DNA from: Bifidobacterium actinocoloniiforme DSM 22766
GTDB lineage: Bacteria > Actinomycetota > Actinomycetes > Actinomycetales > Bifidobacteriaceae
Direction: 5' to 3'
NCBI RefSeq assembly: GCF_001263395.1
Contig: NZ_CP011786.1
Location: 186,001 to 250,000 of the forward strand
DNA length: 64,000 bases
The notes beneath the pieces are model-generated. The model had not been told where the DNA came from. It made no database searches and saw only the letters and a list, made by a program, of their open reading frames with translations. A program made the translations under genes and the position numbers. Positions 8,617-17,205 of the stretch are shown piece by piece (position 1 is the stretch's first letter; each line of letters starts with the position of its first letter).

Positions 8617-10902
8617 ATGGAGGACGAGACCGCATTGGACGGGGCGCCGTACAGGAACCCCTCACTTGGCATAGATGAGCGGTTGGCGGACCTGCTGGGG
8701 CGGATGACCCTGGAGGAAAAGGTGGGCCAGGTGATGCAGCTGGATGCCCGGGGAGGGGTCGAAGGACCCATATTGGAGCGGCACGTGGGCTCCCTGCTGC
8801 ACGCCTCGGCCGAGCGGCTGCAGGAGGCCAGACGGCTGGTGGAGCAGACCCGCCTGCGCATCCCGCTGATCATAGGCGACGACTGCATCCATGGGCACTC
8901 CTTCTTTGAAGGCGCCACCATATTCCCGGTCCAGCTGGGCATGGCGACCACCTTCGACACTGAGATGGCAAGGCGCATAGCCCGCGCAGCCGCCGAGGAG
9001 GTCTCCACCACCGGTATCCATTGGACCTTTTCACCCGTCTTGTGCATAGCCCGTGACACCCGATGGGGCAGGGTGGACGAGACCTTCGGCGAGGACCCCT
9101 ATCTGATCGGCGAGATGGGGTCCGCCATGGTGCGCGGTTACCAGGGTGGTTCGGCCATGGAAGGTGAACTGCCCCGAGATGCGATCCTGGCCACGGCCAA
9201 GCATTTCGCCGGTTATTCCGAGACCCAGGGCGGCCGCGACGCCTCCGAAGCCGACTTGTCGCACCGTAAGCTGCGCTCGTGGTTCCTGCCGCCGTTCGAG
9301 CGCATGGCCCGGGAAGGTTGCGCTTCGTTCATGATGGGCTATCAGTCCATCGACGGGATTCCGGTGACCATCAACGATTGGCTGCTGAACCAGGTGCTGC
9401 GGGGGGAGTGGGGTTACAGCGGAACCCTGGTCACCGACTGGGACAATGTGGGCCGCATGGTCTGGGAGCAGAAAGTGGAGCCCGACTACACGCACGCCGC
9501 GGCCGCCGCCGTCAAGGCCGGCAACGACCTGATCATGAACACTCCCGGCTTCTACGAGGGCGCCCTGGATGCGCTCTGCCAGGGGCTGCTGTCCGAGGAG
9601 GAGCTGGACCAGGCCGTGAGCCGGGTGCTGGCGCTGAAGTTCCGCCTGGGGCTCTTTGAGGATCCGCGTCTTCCCGACCTGGAGCGGCAGCGGGCGGTCA
9701 TCGGCTCCGAGGAGCACCAGGAGCTCAACCTGGAGGCGGCCCGTGAATCGGTGGTGCTGCTCAAGAACGACGGCCTGCTGCCCCTGTCTGGCGGCGATGG
9801 AAGCGCCTCGGGGGCCCGGCGTATCGCAGTCGTGGGTCCCCTGGCCGACGACGCACAGACCCAACTGGGGGACTGGGCTGGCGGCTCGGGCCAGTGCGAC
9901 TGGATCGACAGCCAGCCACGGCGGATGATCACCACCATCCTGGACGGTCTGCGCGAGCAGGTGCCGGACGGTTGGCAGGTGGACTACGCCCCTGGAGCCC
10001 GGATTCTGAACCTGGTGGACGACCCTGAGGGTCCCACCTACCCGGATGGACAGCCCCGGCCTAAGATCGCCGCCCCAGCGCCCGCGGACCCGGAACTGAT
10101 CGCCCAAGCTGTGGAGGTCGCCCAGCGTTCCGACGTGGTGATCGCCGTGGTGGGAGACGTCATCCAGCTGGTGGGCGAGGGATGCTCGACCGCCACCCTG
10201 GAGCTCTACGGCGACCAGAAGGACCTCCTGGACGCGCTCGCCGCCACGGGCAAGCCCATGGTCGTGGTGCTCATGTCGTCCAAGCCCTTGATTCTGCCGC
10301 CCAGCGGACTCGCGGCGCAGGCCATCCTCTGGCAACCCAGCCCCGGCATGAAAGGCGGACAGGCGCTGGCGGAGATTGTGCTGGGCCTGACCGGGCCCTC
10401 GGGCCGCCTGCCGATCACCTTCCCCCGTCACGCAGGCCAGCTGCCCGTCTACTACAACCAGGTGCGCGGCCAGCACGGCAATCGTTACGCCGACCTGACC
10501 CAGGACCCGCTCTGGGCATTCGGCGAGGGATTGTCGTACACCACCTTCTCCTATGGGAAGCCTGAATTGGATGGCCCGGCCCAGGTGGGGGCCGACGACG
10601 TGCTGCACCTCAGCCTGCCGGTGACCAACAGCGGTGAGCGCCCTGGCACCGAGCTGGTCCAGCTCTATGTGAGCGACCTGGTTACTTCGGTCTCGTGGGC
10701 CGGGCGCGAGCTCAAGGGCTTCCAGCGGGTGGATTTGGAGCCTGGGCAGACCAAGCGGGTCGTTTTCGACCTGCCTGTCTCAGAATGCACGATTGTGGAC
10801 GCATCAGGCGACCGCGTCGTGGAGCCTGGCGAGTTCCAGGCCTTGCTGGGCCACTCCTCGCGGATGGATGACCTTCAGTCCGTCACCTTCACCGTGCGGT
10901 AA
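8617..10902 (+). CDS. GH3 family beta-glucosidase/xylosidase, first copy
   Basis: A 761-residue GH3 enzyme, 61 bp after GH42. It has an N-terminal barrel domain with the nucleophile Asp274 in LVTDWDNVG, a second alpha/beta sandwich domain (with NLEAARESVVLLKNDG), and a C-terminal fibronectin III-like domain (from about YGKPELDGPAQVG). AKHF and the GEDPYLIGEMG motif of substrate binding are present. ATG 8602 overlaps the ribosome-binding site; ATG 8617, 9 bp after AAGGATGGAG, is the better start. There is no signal peptide and no PA14 insertion. It is the last gene of the operon and meets tetR2 tail to tail. It probably releases terminal beta-linked glucose or xylose. Confidence 0.88.
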   Translation: MEDETALDGAPYRNPSLGIDERLADLLGRMTLEEKVGQVMQLDARGGVEGPILERHVGSLLHASAERLQEARRLVEQTRLRIPLIIGDDCIHGHSFFEGATIFPVQLGMATTFDTEMARRIARAAAEEVSTTGIHWTFSPVLCIARDTRWGRVDETFGEDPYLIGEMGSAMVRGYQGGSAMEGELPRDAILATAKHFAGYSETQGGRDASEADLSHRKLRSWFLPPFERMAREGCASFMMGYQSIDGIPVTINDWLLNQVLRGEWGYSGTLVTDWDNVGRMVWEQKVEPDYTHAAAAAVKAGNDLIMNTPGFYEGALDALCQGLLSEEELDQAVSRVLALKFRLGLFEDPRLPDLERQRAVIGSEEHQELNLEAARESVVLLKNDGLLPLSGGDGSASGARRIAVVGPLADDAQTQLGDWAGGSGQCDWIDSQPRRMITTILDGLREQVPDGWQVDYAPGARILNLVDDPEGPTYPDGQPRPKIAAPAPADPELIAQAVEVAQRSDVVIAVVGDVIQLVGEGCSTATLELYGDQKDLLDALAATGKPMVVVLMSSKPLILPPSGLAAQAILWQPSPGMKGGQALAEIVLGLTGPSGRLPITFPRHAGQLPVYYNQVRGQHGNRYADLTQDPLWAFGEGLSYTTFSYGKPELDGPAQVGADDVLHLSLPVTNSGERPGTELVQLYVSDLVTSVSWAGRELKGFQRVDLEPGQTKRVVFDLPVSECTIVDASGDRVVEPGEFQALLGHSSRMDDLQSVTFTVR

Positions 10903-10917
10903 GGAGACCCCCCCCCC

Positions 10918-11610
10918 TTAGATGTAGCCCTTCCAGAGGGGGAGGGGGAAGAGGACAGGCTCGCATTCCGCCCACATGGCTTCCAGGTCCTGGCCAGGGG
11001 CACGCAGCCAACGCAGTTGCAGGCCGTCCATCATCGAGAACCCGGCGCGGATCAGGCTGGCGGCATCCACATCCTTGGGCAGGGACCAGCGGATGTTCAG
11101 CGCGGTGTCCACGATGGTGCGTTCGCGGGCCTGGAAGTATTCGTGGGCCGGATGGTCTGGATCCAAGGCCTCGGTGGTCAGGGTGGAGAACATATGCACC
11201 AGCAGCGGGCGGCGGGCGTTAATGGCGACCGTCTCCCGCCACATGCGCGCGATGAGCGGCCGGGGCTGGCTGAGCGTGTGGCTGATCACCTGGGCCGTTT
11301 GCCCGTCGTACAAGTCGTCCAGGACCATCTCCAGCAGGCCTTCCTTGGAGCCCACGTGGTGGAGCACGCCAGCCTTGGTCATGCCGACTTCGTTGGCGAT
11401 TGACTGGATGGTGGTGCCGTAGTAACCGCGCAGGGCGAAGGAACGGATGGCCGCCAGGGTCACGGCGGCCCGTCCGTCCATGTGTTCGATGCCCAGTTGC
11501 CTGGCCAGTTCGCGCACCGGCAGGCTGAATCCCGCGCGGTCGGCCCCATCCCCAGTCGGGGAGCCCGTCGTCGGTCCCTCTGGTTCGCCCGCCTGCTGCG
11601 CTGTATCCAT
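10918..11610 (-). CDS. TetR family transcriptional regulator (tetR2)
   Basis: A 230-residue TetR protein with an unusually long N-terminal tail (about 40 residues, Gly/Pro/Thr-rich) before the DNA-binding domain. The helix-turn-helix is seen in TIQSIANEVGMTKAGVLHHVGSK. The C-terminal domain resembles tetR1, sharing MDGLQLRWLRAPG. ATG 11610 has AGAAGGA at about 8 bp; an in-frame start at 11667 would add 19 weakly constrained residues. It is divergent from the second GH3 gene, with two similar palindromes in the spacer, so it is the likely repressor of that gene. A run of ten C lies between its stop codon and the stop of the converging GH3 gene. Confidence 0.85.
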   Translation of the reverse strand: MDTAQQAGEPEGPTTGSPTGDGADRAGFSLPVRELARQLGIEHMDGRAAVTLAAIRSFALRGYYGTTIQSIANEVGMTKAGVLHHVGSKEGLLEMVLDDLYDGQTAQVISHTLSQPRPLIARMWRETVAINARRPLLVHMFSTLTTEALDPDHPAHEYFQARERTIVDTALNIRWSLPKDVDAASLIRAGFSMMDGLQLRWLRAPGQDLEAMWAECEPVLFPLPLWKGYI

Positions 11611-11725
11611 GAATCCGGTCCTTCTCGTGCCGCCTTGCCCGCTGGTCCGGGTGCGGTCAGTGCCCAAGCGCGTTCTGCCGCCTGGGTTCGTGGGTGTTAC
11701 TGCGAGTATATCGCTATAAGGCGCT

Positions 11726-11810
11726 TACCGAATGGTAGGTGTGGGAAGCGTGTGTGTTGGCCTTGGCTCGGCGGGTCGCAAGTGATAGAGTACTTACCAA
11801 TTGGTAGGTA
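11726..11810 (+). promoter_or_regulatory. Promoter with two TetR-type operators before the second GH3 gene
   Basis: Operator 1 is TACC-GAAT-GGTA (11726-11737). Operator 2 is the perfect palindrome TACC-AATT-GGTA (11795-11806), extended to nearly 20 bp with one mismatched pair (11791-11810). Both continue with GGT on the right and sit 69 bp apart. A -35 TTGGCT (11763-11768), 17 bp and a -10 TAGAGT (11786-11791) place operator 2 over the -10 and start. Operator 1 is nearer tetR2 and may control it. Binding by tetR2 is inference. Confidence 0.65.
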
Positions 11811-11830
11811 TCTACTGCAAAGGAGCGATG

Positions 11831-14104
11831 ATGACCGATACAAACGCATCCCGGCCCCAACCCGCCTTCCCCAAGGCCTCGGACCTGAGCCTGGAGGAAA
11901 AGGCCAGCCTGACCTCGGGAGGCGACGCCTGGCACTTGCAGGGCATCGAATCCAAGGGCGTCCCCGGCTACATGATCACTGACGGCCCCCACGGCCTGCG
12001 CAAGACTGAGGAGAAGACCGGCGCGGTCGACTTGAACGAGTCCGTGCCCGCCACCTGCTTCCCTCCCGCTGCTGGCATGGCCTCCTCCTGGAACCCGCAA
12101 CTGGTGGAAGAGGTGGGCCGGGCCATGGGCCAGGAGTGCATTCAGGAGCAGGTGGCCGTCATCCTGGGGCCGGGCGTCAACATCAAGCGCAACCCCCTGG
12201 GTGGGCGTTGCTTCGAATTCTGGTCCGAAGATCCCTTCCTGGCCGGGCATGAGGCTGTGGGCATCGTCTCCGGCGTGCAGTCGCAGGGCGTGGGCACTTC
12301 CCTCAAGCACTTTGCCGTCAACAACCAGGAGACCGACCGCCTGCGAATCTCCGCCCGTGTCTCCCAGCGGGCCCTGCGCGAGATCTACCTGCCGGCGTTC
12401 GAGTACATCGTCAAGACCGCCCAGCCCTGGACGGTCATGTGCGCCTACAACCAGATCAACGGAGTCCATGCCTCCCAGGACCACTGGCTGCTGACCGACG
12501 TGCTGCGCAAGGAGTGGGGCTTTACGGGCATCGTGATGAGCGACTGGGGCGCGGACCACGACCGCGTGGCCTCCCTGAACGCTGGGCTCAATCTGGAGAT
12601 GCCCCCCTCCTACACTGACGACCGGGTGGTGTCCGCCGCCCGCGACGGCAGCCTGCCCGTGGACCAGTTGGACAGCATGGCCCAAGGCATGATCGACTTG
12701 GCCGCTAAGGCCGCGCCCGCCATGAGCCGGACCGACTACCGCTACAGCGTGGACGAGCACAGGGACGTGGCCCGCCGAGCCGCGCGTGAATCCGCTGTAT
12801 TGCTCAAGAACGAGGGCGCTCTGCTGCCCCTGGACCCGAACGGCACGGTGGCGGTCATCGGCGAGTTCGCCCGCACTCCGCGCTACCAGGGCGGCGGCTC
12901 CTCCCACATCACCCCGACCGCCGTCTCCTCCTTCCTGGACGCGGCGGGCGAGCGGGGCGCGAAGGTGGACTTCGCGCCAGGATTCACCCTGGACGACGAG
13001 CCCCAGGACGAGTCGCTGACCAGCCAGGCCGTCGAATCAGCCCGTAAGGCCAAGTCCGTTCTGCTTTTCCTGGGTCTGCCCGAGCAGGAGGAGTCCGAGG
13101 GCGCCGACCGCACCAATCTGGACCTGCCAGCCAAGCAGCTGGACCTGCTCAAGGCGGTTTCGGCGGTGAACCCTCACGTTGCCGTGGTGCTCTCCAACGG
13201 CTCGGTCGTCTCGATCGCCCCCTGGCGCGACCAGGCGCAGGCGATTCTGGAAGGCTGGCTGCTTGGCCAAGACGGCGGCCGCGCCTTGGCTGACCTGATT
13301 TACGGGGACTACAGCCCTTCGGGCAAGCTGGCCCAGACCATCCCGATGGACCTGGCTGACGATCCGACCATGCTCAACTGGCCTGGCGAGGAGGGGCATG
13401 TGGATTACGGCGAAGGTGTGTACGTGGGCTACCGCTACTACGACTCCTTCCACAAGCCGGTGGCGTACCCGTTCGGTTTCGGCCTGTCTTACGCGAGCTT
13501 CGAGCTCTCCGACGTGCATGTGACCGCCAGGCAGGGCAACACCGCCACGGTGAGCGTGCGCGTGACCAACACCTCCGATCGGGACGCCGCCGAAACCGTG
13601 CAGGTCTATGTGGCGCCAGGCAAGGCGAAAGTCGCCCGCCCCAGCCACGAACTCAAGGCCTTCCGCAAGGTCTTCCTCAAAGCGGGCGAAAGCCAGGAAA
13701 TCAGCATCGACCTTGACGAGCGCGCCTTCGCGTACTGGTCCGAGACCCACGCCGGATGGCGGATTGAGGCCGGTGACTACGGTGTCGAAGTGGGCACCTC
13801 CAGCCGCGACATCGCAGCCACCGTCACAATCAGCCTGCCCGGCGACGGCAAGCGCCTGCCCTTGACCGAGTGGTCGACTATGGACGAATGGCGGGAGGAC
13901 CCGGTCGGCGGTCCGATCATGGAACGGATGGAGGCATTGGGCCGCTCCGGCGAGCTGCCTGAACTGCCCATCGACAACGCTTCGGCCGCTATCTTCCTGG
14001 CCTCCATGCCGATTAACTCCCTGTTCGTACTGATGGGTGGGAACGGCTCCAAGTTGACCAACTACCTGTTGGATAACTACGCGCAGGCCACCCACGCCGC
14101 TTAA
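11831..14104 (+). CDS. GH3 family beta-glucosidase, second copy
   Basis: A 757-residue GH3 enzyme of a different subgroup from the first copy. The nucleophile is Asp238 in GIVMSDWGAD; SLKHFAVNNQE and NPLGGRCFEFWSEDP are typical of GH3 beta-glucosidases. The second domain and a C-terminal fibronectin III-like domain follow (RYYDSFHKPVAYPFGFGLSYA). About 90 further residues (from GDGKRLPLTEWSTMDE) form an extra tail ending in a hydrophobic stretch; such tails are common in this subgroup. ATG 11831 lies 5 bp after AAAGGAG. It has no secretion signal. It is monocistronic as far as can be seen and is divergent from tetR2. Confidence 0.9.
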   Translation: MTDTNASRPQPAFPKASDLSLEEKASLTSGGDAWHLQGIESKGVPGYMITDGPHGLRKTEEKTGAVDLNESVPATCFPPAAGMASSWNPQLVEEVGRAMGQECIQEQVAVILGPGVNIKRNPLGGRCFEFWSEDPFLAGHEAVGIVSGVQSQGVGTSLKHFAVNNQETDRLRISARVSQRALREIYLPAFEYIVKTAQPWTVMCAYNQINGVHASQDHWLLTDVLRKEWGFTGIVMSDWGADHDRVASLNAGLNLEMPPSYTDDRVVSAARDGSLPVDQLDSMAQGMIDLAAKAAPAMSRTDYRYSVDEHRDVARRAARESAVLLKNEGALLPLDPNGTVAVIGEFARTPRYQGGGSSHITPTAVSSFLDAAGERGAKVDFAPGFTLDDEPQDESLTSQAVESARKAKSVLLFLGLPEQEESEGADRTNLDLPAKQLDLLKAVSAVNPHVAVVLSNGSVVSIAPWRDQAQAILEGWLLGQDGGRALADLIYGDYSPSGKLAQTIPMDLADDPTMLNWPGEEGHVDYGEGVYVGYRYYDSFHKPVAYPFGFGLSYASFELSDVHVTARQGNTATVSVRVTNTSDRDAAETVQVYVAPGKAKVARPSHELKAFRKVFLKAGESQEISIDLDERAFAYWSETHAGWRIEAGDYGVEVGTSSRDIAATVTISLPGDGKRLPLTEWSTMDEWREDPVGGPIMERMEALGRSGELPELPIDNASAAIFLASMPINSLFVLMGGNGSKLTNYLLDNYAQATHAA

Positions 14105-14256
14105 GGCGTGTGACCAAGCCAGACGGACTACCGGCGGGGCTGGGGCCAGAGCGGTCCCGGCCCCGCTGGCGATTGGGGCCGCCAAGGTAGTCTAGAATGA
14201 GCAGGCGTGACGTGGCTCATCGGGCCGCCATCAGTGAACAGGGAGGTCGCACAAGC

Positions 14257-15273
14257 ATGGGATTCGTCACCATCCGGGACGTGGCCCGCCAGGCCAAGGT
14301 CTCCACGGCCGCGGTCTCGCAGGTCCTCAACGGCAAGGGACGATTCTCGGCGGAGACGAAGAAGGCGGTGCGTCGAGCCGCTCAGGACCTGGGCTACATC
14401 CCCGACTCCCGCGCTCAAGCCATGCGTTCGGACAGCACCCAAATGGTGGGTCTGCTGGTGCCCGACCTGCGCAATCCCTACTTCGCCGACCTGGTCTCAT
14501 CCATGGAGACCATGCTCTATGAGCACGGGTTCGGCGCTCTGATCGGCACGTCCGCCGAGTCGGTCAAGCGCCAGGACGATTTCATCATGCGCATCCTGGG
14601 CCAGCGCATCGATGGGGTCATCGCAGTGCCGCAGGGGGCGGACTCCTCCGGCATCGAGGCGCTGGTCAGCCGCGAGCTGCCGCTGGTCTTCGTCGACCGC
14701 CGCGTGCCGGGCATGGATACGGTGCCCTACGTGGTTTCCGACCCCTACTCGGGCCTGCGCGAGGCCCTGGAGCTCTTGCGCCGCTACGGGCATCGACGGG
14801 TCGCCTATGTGGCCCACCCCTCCCTGGGCTCCTTTTCGGTCAATGAACGCGCCCAGGCCTTCCGCTCCCTCGCGCCCACCTATTGCGGGCCTGACGACAG
14901 CGCGGTCTTTTCGTGCGACGACAGTGCGGCGTCCAGGCAGAGTACGATTGACCGGATCTTGGCCTTCAAGGCCAGCGCGGTGATTTTCGGATACTCACCC
15001 GACGCGATAGGCTCAATCAGCCTCCTGCGCGGCCTGGGCATCGAGATAGGCTCGCGCATCTCGCTGGTCTCCTTTGATGACATCGATGCCTTTCGTCTGC
15101 TCTCGCCGCAGATTTCCGTGATCTCCCAGCAGGTCCAACTGATGGGCCGCCGGGGGGTCGAGATACTGATGGACCGCATCGCGGCAGGACGGTCCACGAG
15201 CTCCCAGCGCTCCCAGTTGGTCAGCATCCCCACGGTCTTCAAGCGGCGCGATTCGGTGGGCAGGCTCTCGTGA
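14257..15273 (+). CDS. LacI family transcriptional regulator (probable ribose/nucleoside regulator)
   Basis: A 338-residue LacI-type repressor: helix-turn-helix at the N-terminus (TIRDVARQAKVSTAAVSQVLNGKG), hinge helix, then a periplasmic-binding-protein-like effector domain (VGLLVPDLRNPYFADLVSSM onward). ATG 14257 lies 10 bp after GGGAGG; the open frame extends to 14197 without a good start signal. A TAGAAT -10-like box sits at 14193-14198. The next gene on the same strand is a ribokinase 595 bp downstream, and a perfect LacI-type palindrome lies before it, so this protein is the obvious candidate regulator of that gene. The effector is not determined. Confidence 0.85.
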   Translation: MGFVTIRDVARQAKVSTAAVSQVLNGKGRFSAETKKAVRRAAQDLGYIPDSRAQAMRSDSTQMVGLLVPDLRNPYFADLVSSMETMLYEHGFGALIGTSAESVKRQDDFIMRILGQRIDGVIAVPQGADSSGIEALVSRELPLVFVDRRVPGMDTVPYVVSDPYSGLREALELLRRYGHRRVAYVAHPSLGSFSVNERAQAFRSLAPTYCGPDDSAVFSCDDSAASRQSTIDRILAFKASAVIFGYSPDAIGSISLLRGLGIEIGSRISLVSFDDIDAFRLLSPQISVISQQVQLMGRRGVEILMDRIAAGRSTSSQRSQLVSIPTVFKRRDSVGRLS

Positions 15274-15868
15274 TTTGGCCTAGGCGACGAGCGGCGGGGG
15301 TCGCGGCATCCATCGCGGCCGTCCGTGCCCGGGCTGTGGGCTCGATTAGTGAGATGAACCGCCCGTCGTCAGGGTTGGCTTGGCCGAGTGCATCAGGTTC
15401 CGGGGGATGGGCCTGGCTGGCATGCCTGCGCTACGGCTGCCGCTGCCGGTTCCGCCCTAACCGGGGAAGGCGAGCTGGACGGAGGATTCGTCACCACCAT
15501 CGAGCCGGTTTCAGGGCAGGTCCATGCGCTGATAAAGGACGACGGGCTCCAGGCGGGGAAAGTGGCGGTAATATGCGAAACACGACGAGATAGACAGAGG
15601 TGATAAAACGTTTTATACTGGCGGTGATGCAGAAAGATTGTGGCAGTGAGACCGTCGCTGTACCGCAGCGGCGATGGGGTGGTTCCGTCGCCCAGCTGAT
15701 GTAAACGAGAATAGGTCTTCGGTCTCCACCCCTGCCGGCAGCCGCAGCAGGAGGCTCCGAGGACTGATTTCAGATGCGCTGGTTAGTCGTTTGCAAGCCT
15801 TGGTTCTTCTCACTTCCCCCTTCGGCTGTATGGTTATGAGATGAAACTGCGCAAGCAAGGACGCACGA
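15274..15868 (+). other. 595-bp spacer between LacI regulator and ribokinase; possible gene remnant
   Basis: No convincing gene is visible. A 71-codon frame at 15388-15603 encodes a plausible beta-rich stretch (GGFVTTIEPVSGQVHALI) but has no recognised family and no good ribosome-binding site; it may be the remnant of a lost gene. A small hairpin (CGCTG-TACCG-CAGCG) occurs near 15655-15672. The useful element is the operator at 15603-15616. No riboswitch consensus was recognised. Confidence 0.35.
15603..15616. promoter_or_regulatory. LacI-type operator before ribokinase
   Basis: ATAAAACGTTTTAT is a perfect 14-bp palindrome with the central CG typical of LacI/GalR-family operators. It lies 253 bp upstream of the ribokinase start in an otherwise GC-rich spacer. 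The neighbouring LacI protein is the best candidate ligand; a global LacI-type regulator encoded elsewhere is an alternative. Confidence 0.65.
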
Positions 15869-16885
15869 GTGAAGGTGGTATCGAAGATAATGCAAGGCCA
15901 GGAACTGCTAGAGCATAAGGATTTCAGCGGCGGCTCTGTCGTCATCTTCGGCTCGATGAACGCCGATTACACTGTGACGACCGAACGCCTGCCAGCTGGT
16001 GGCGAGACCGTGGTCGGCGGTCCGCTGACCATACTGCCGGGTGGCAAATCCTCCAACCAGGCCGCTGCGGTGGCCCGCTTGGGCGCTCGGGCCGTGATGT
16101 TGGGCAAGCTTGGCACCGACGCCAACGGCGACTTCTTGGAATCCCAACTGGTCTCCGCCGGCGTGGACATGAGCTCGGTCGTTCGCTGGGACGGGCCTTC
16201 GGGCGCCACGGTCATCACCGTGGACAAGCATGGGGAGAACACGATCGTCCTGTCGGCAGGGGCGAACGAGCACGTCGACCCCGCATACGTGGACTCGGTC
16301 CAGAGTCAGCTCGCACAAGGCTCGGTGCTGGGCCTGTGCCTGGAGAGCCCGATGGAGGCGGTCACCCGCGCCGCTGAGATCGCCCACCAGGCCGGGTTGA
16401 CCGTCGTTTTGAACGACTCGCCCTTCCAAGGCCTCCTGCCCGCTGAGCTGATCGCGAATGTGGACCTGCTGCTGGTCAATGAGCACGAGATGTGGCAGCT
16501 GATTCGCCACGAAGGCGATCAGATGCCGGTCCTGTCCGGCGAGGGCTGGTGGAAGCGGTTGGACTGGGCCGAGATCGCCTCCCGCCTGAAGGGCGTGGGC
16601 TTCGAGTCCGTAATCGTGACGCTCGGGTCGGCTGGCTCCATGGTCTTGGAGGATGGTTCGGCGGAGCATGTGGACGCGGTTTCGGTCAAGGCCGTGGACA
16701 CAACCGGCTGCGGCGACTCCTTCATGGGCGCGGTCCTGGCGGGCCTGGCCACCGGCTCCAGCCTGTTGGATTCAGCCAAGATGGCCGCTTACGTGTCCGC
16801 GTACGCCGCCACCGGCCGTGGAGCGCAGGCTTCGTACGGTAACCTGGAGCAGGTGCGCGCCTATTTCGCCCAGGGTGGCCGCTGA
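15869..16885 (+). CDS. rbsK: Ribokinase (PfkB family)
   Basis: A 338-residue PfkB-fold sugar kinase that would make ribose 5-phosphate from ribose and ATP. Family signatures are GSMNADYTV near the start, LPGGKSSNQAAAVARLG (substrate lid/binding), and the C-terminal DTTGCGDSFMGAV motif with catalytic base Asp283. GTG 15869 has AAGGA about 7 bp upstream; ATG 15890 is an alternative. The N-terminus is about 20 residues longer than usual. No ribose transporter is next to it. A related nucleoside or sugar kinase activity cannot be excluded, but the motifs fit ribokinase best. Confidence 0.82.
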   Translation: MKVVSKIMQGQELLEHKDFSGGSVVIFGSMNADYTVTTERLPAGGETVVGGPLTILPGGKSSNQAAAVARLGARAVMLGKLGTDANGDFLESQLVSAGVDMSSVVRWDGPSGATVITVDKHGENTIVLSAGANEHVDPAYVDSVQSQLAQGSVLGLCLESPMEAVTRAAEIAHQAGLTVVLNDSPFQGLLPAELIANVDLLLVNEHEMWQLIRHEGDQMPVLSGEGWWKRLDWAEIASRLKGVGFESVIVTLGSAGSMVLEDGSAEHVDAVSVKAVDTTGCGDSFMGAVLAGLATGSSLLDSAKMAAYVSAYAATGRGAQASYGNLEQVRAYFAQGGR

Positions 16886-16964
16886 GCGCCCGGCGCAGCG
16901 CGTCCGCTCCTTGGAGGGGTTGGGATGTTTGTTGGCCGCCGGCCGTGTTAGGATGAATCCTCAC

Positions 16965-17205
16965 AAGGGCAGTGATCCGTCATCAGCGGGGAGCCTTCGG
17001 AAGAACGATGGCGCTAGGTGGCACGAACCGGCCGGCGTTATCCAGTAGAACCGACGGGTGGGGTCCGCAAATCCCCCTATGAGTGGTCGTGCAAGCGGGT
17101 TTCGAGCCCGGTGCGCGGCAAGCGAGGTGGTACCGCGCAGGCGGCTGGCAGCAGTCCCTCCGTCCTCGGCCAGTAAGAGCAACTTAGGGCCGAGGAGCGT
17201 GCGCG
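16965..17205 (+). promoter_or_regulatory. Isoleucine T-box leader of ileS, translational type
   Basis: The T-box core GAGGTGGTACCGCG is at 17124-17137, enclosed by the stem GCGCGG (17113-17118) / CCGCGC (17133-17138), with the TGG that pairs to the tRNA acceptor end. Upstream, GTCATCAGCGGGGAG and AGTAGAACCG match the usual actinobacterial stem I and stem II region; the ATC at 16982-16984 is the probable specifier codon. Downstream, CCTCGGCC (17164-17171) pairs perfectly with GGCCGAGG (17188-17195), which overlaps the ileS ribosome-binding site. No U-run terminator is present. The switch therefore should act on translation: uncharged tRNA-Ile frees the ribosome-binding site. Confidence 0.88.

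Noticed and set aside
6330-9059. Open frame of 909 codons on the minus strand, antisense to GH42 and GH3
   Set aside because: It overlaps two well-supported genes, its translation is biased to Val/Gly/Arg/His with no domain, and such frames arise from codon bias in high-GC genes.
10908-10917. Run of ten C between the converging ends of GH3 and tetR2, as a possible phase-variable tract
   Set aside because: It lies outside both coding regions (after one stop and just beyond the other), so length changes would not shift either frame. It could be a sequencing-length uncertainty.
15388-15603. Small gene of 71 codons before the ribokinase
   Set aside because: No family, no ribosome-binding site, and it ends at the operator. 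Kept only as a possible remnant in the spacer entry.
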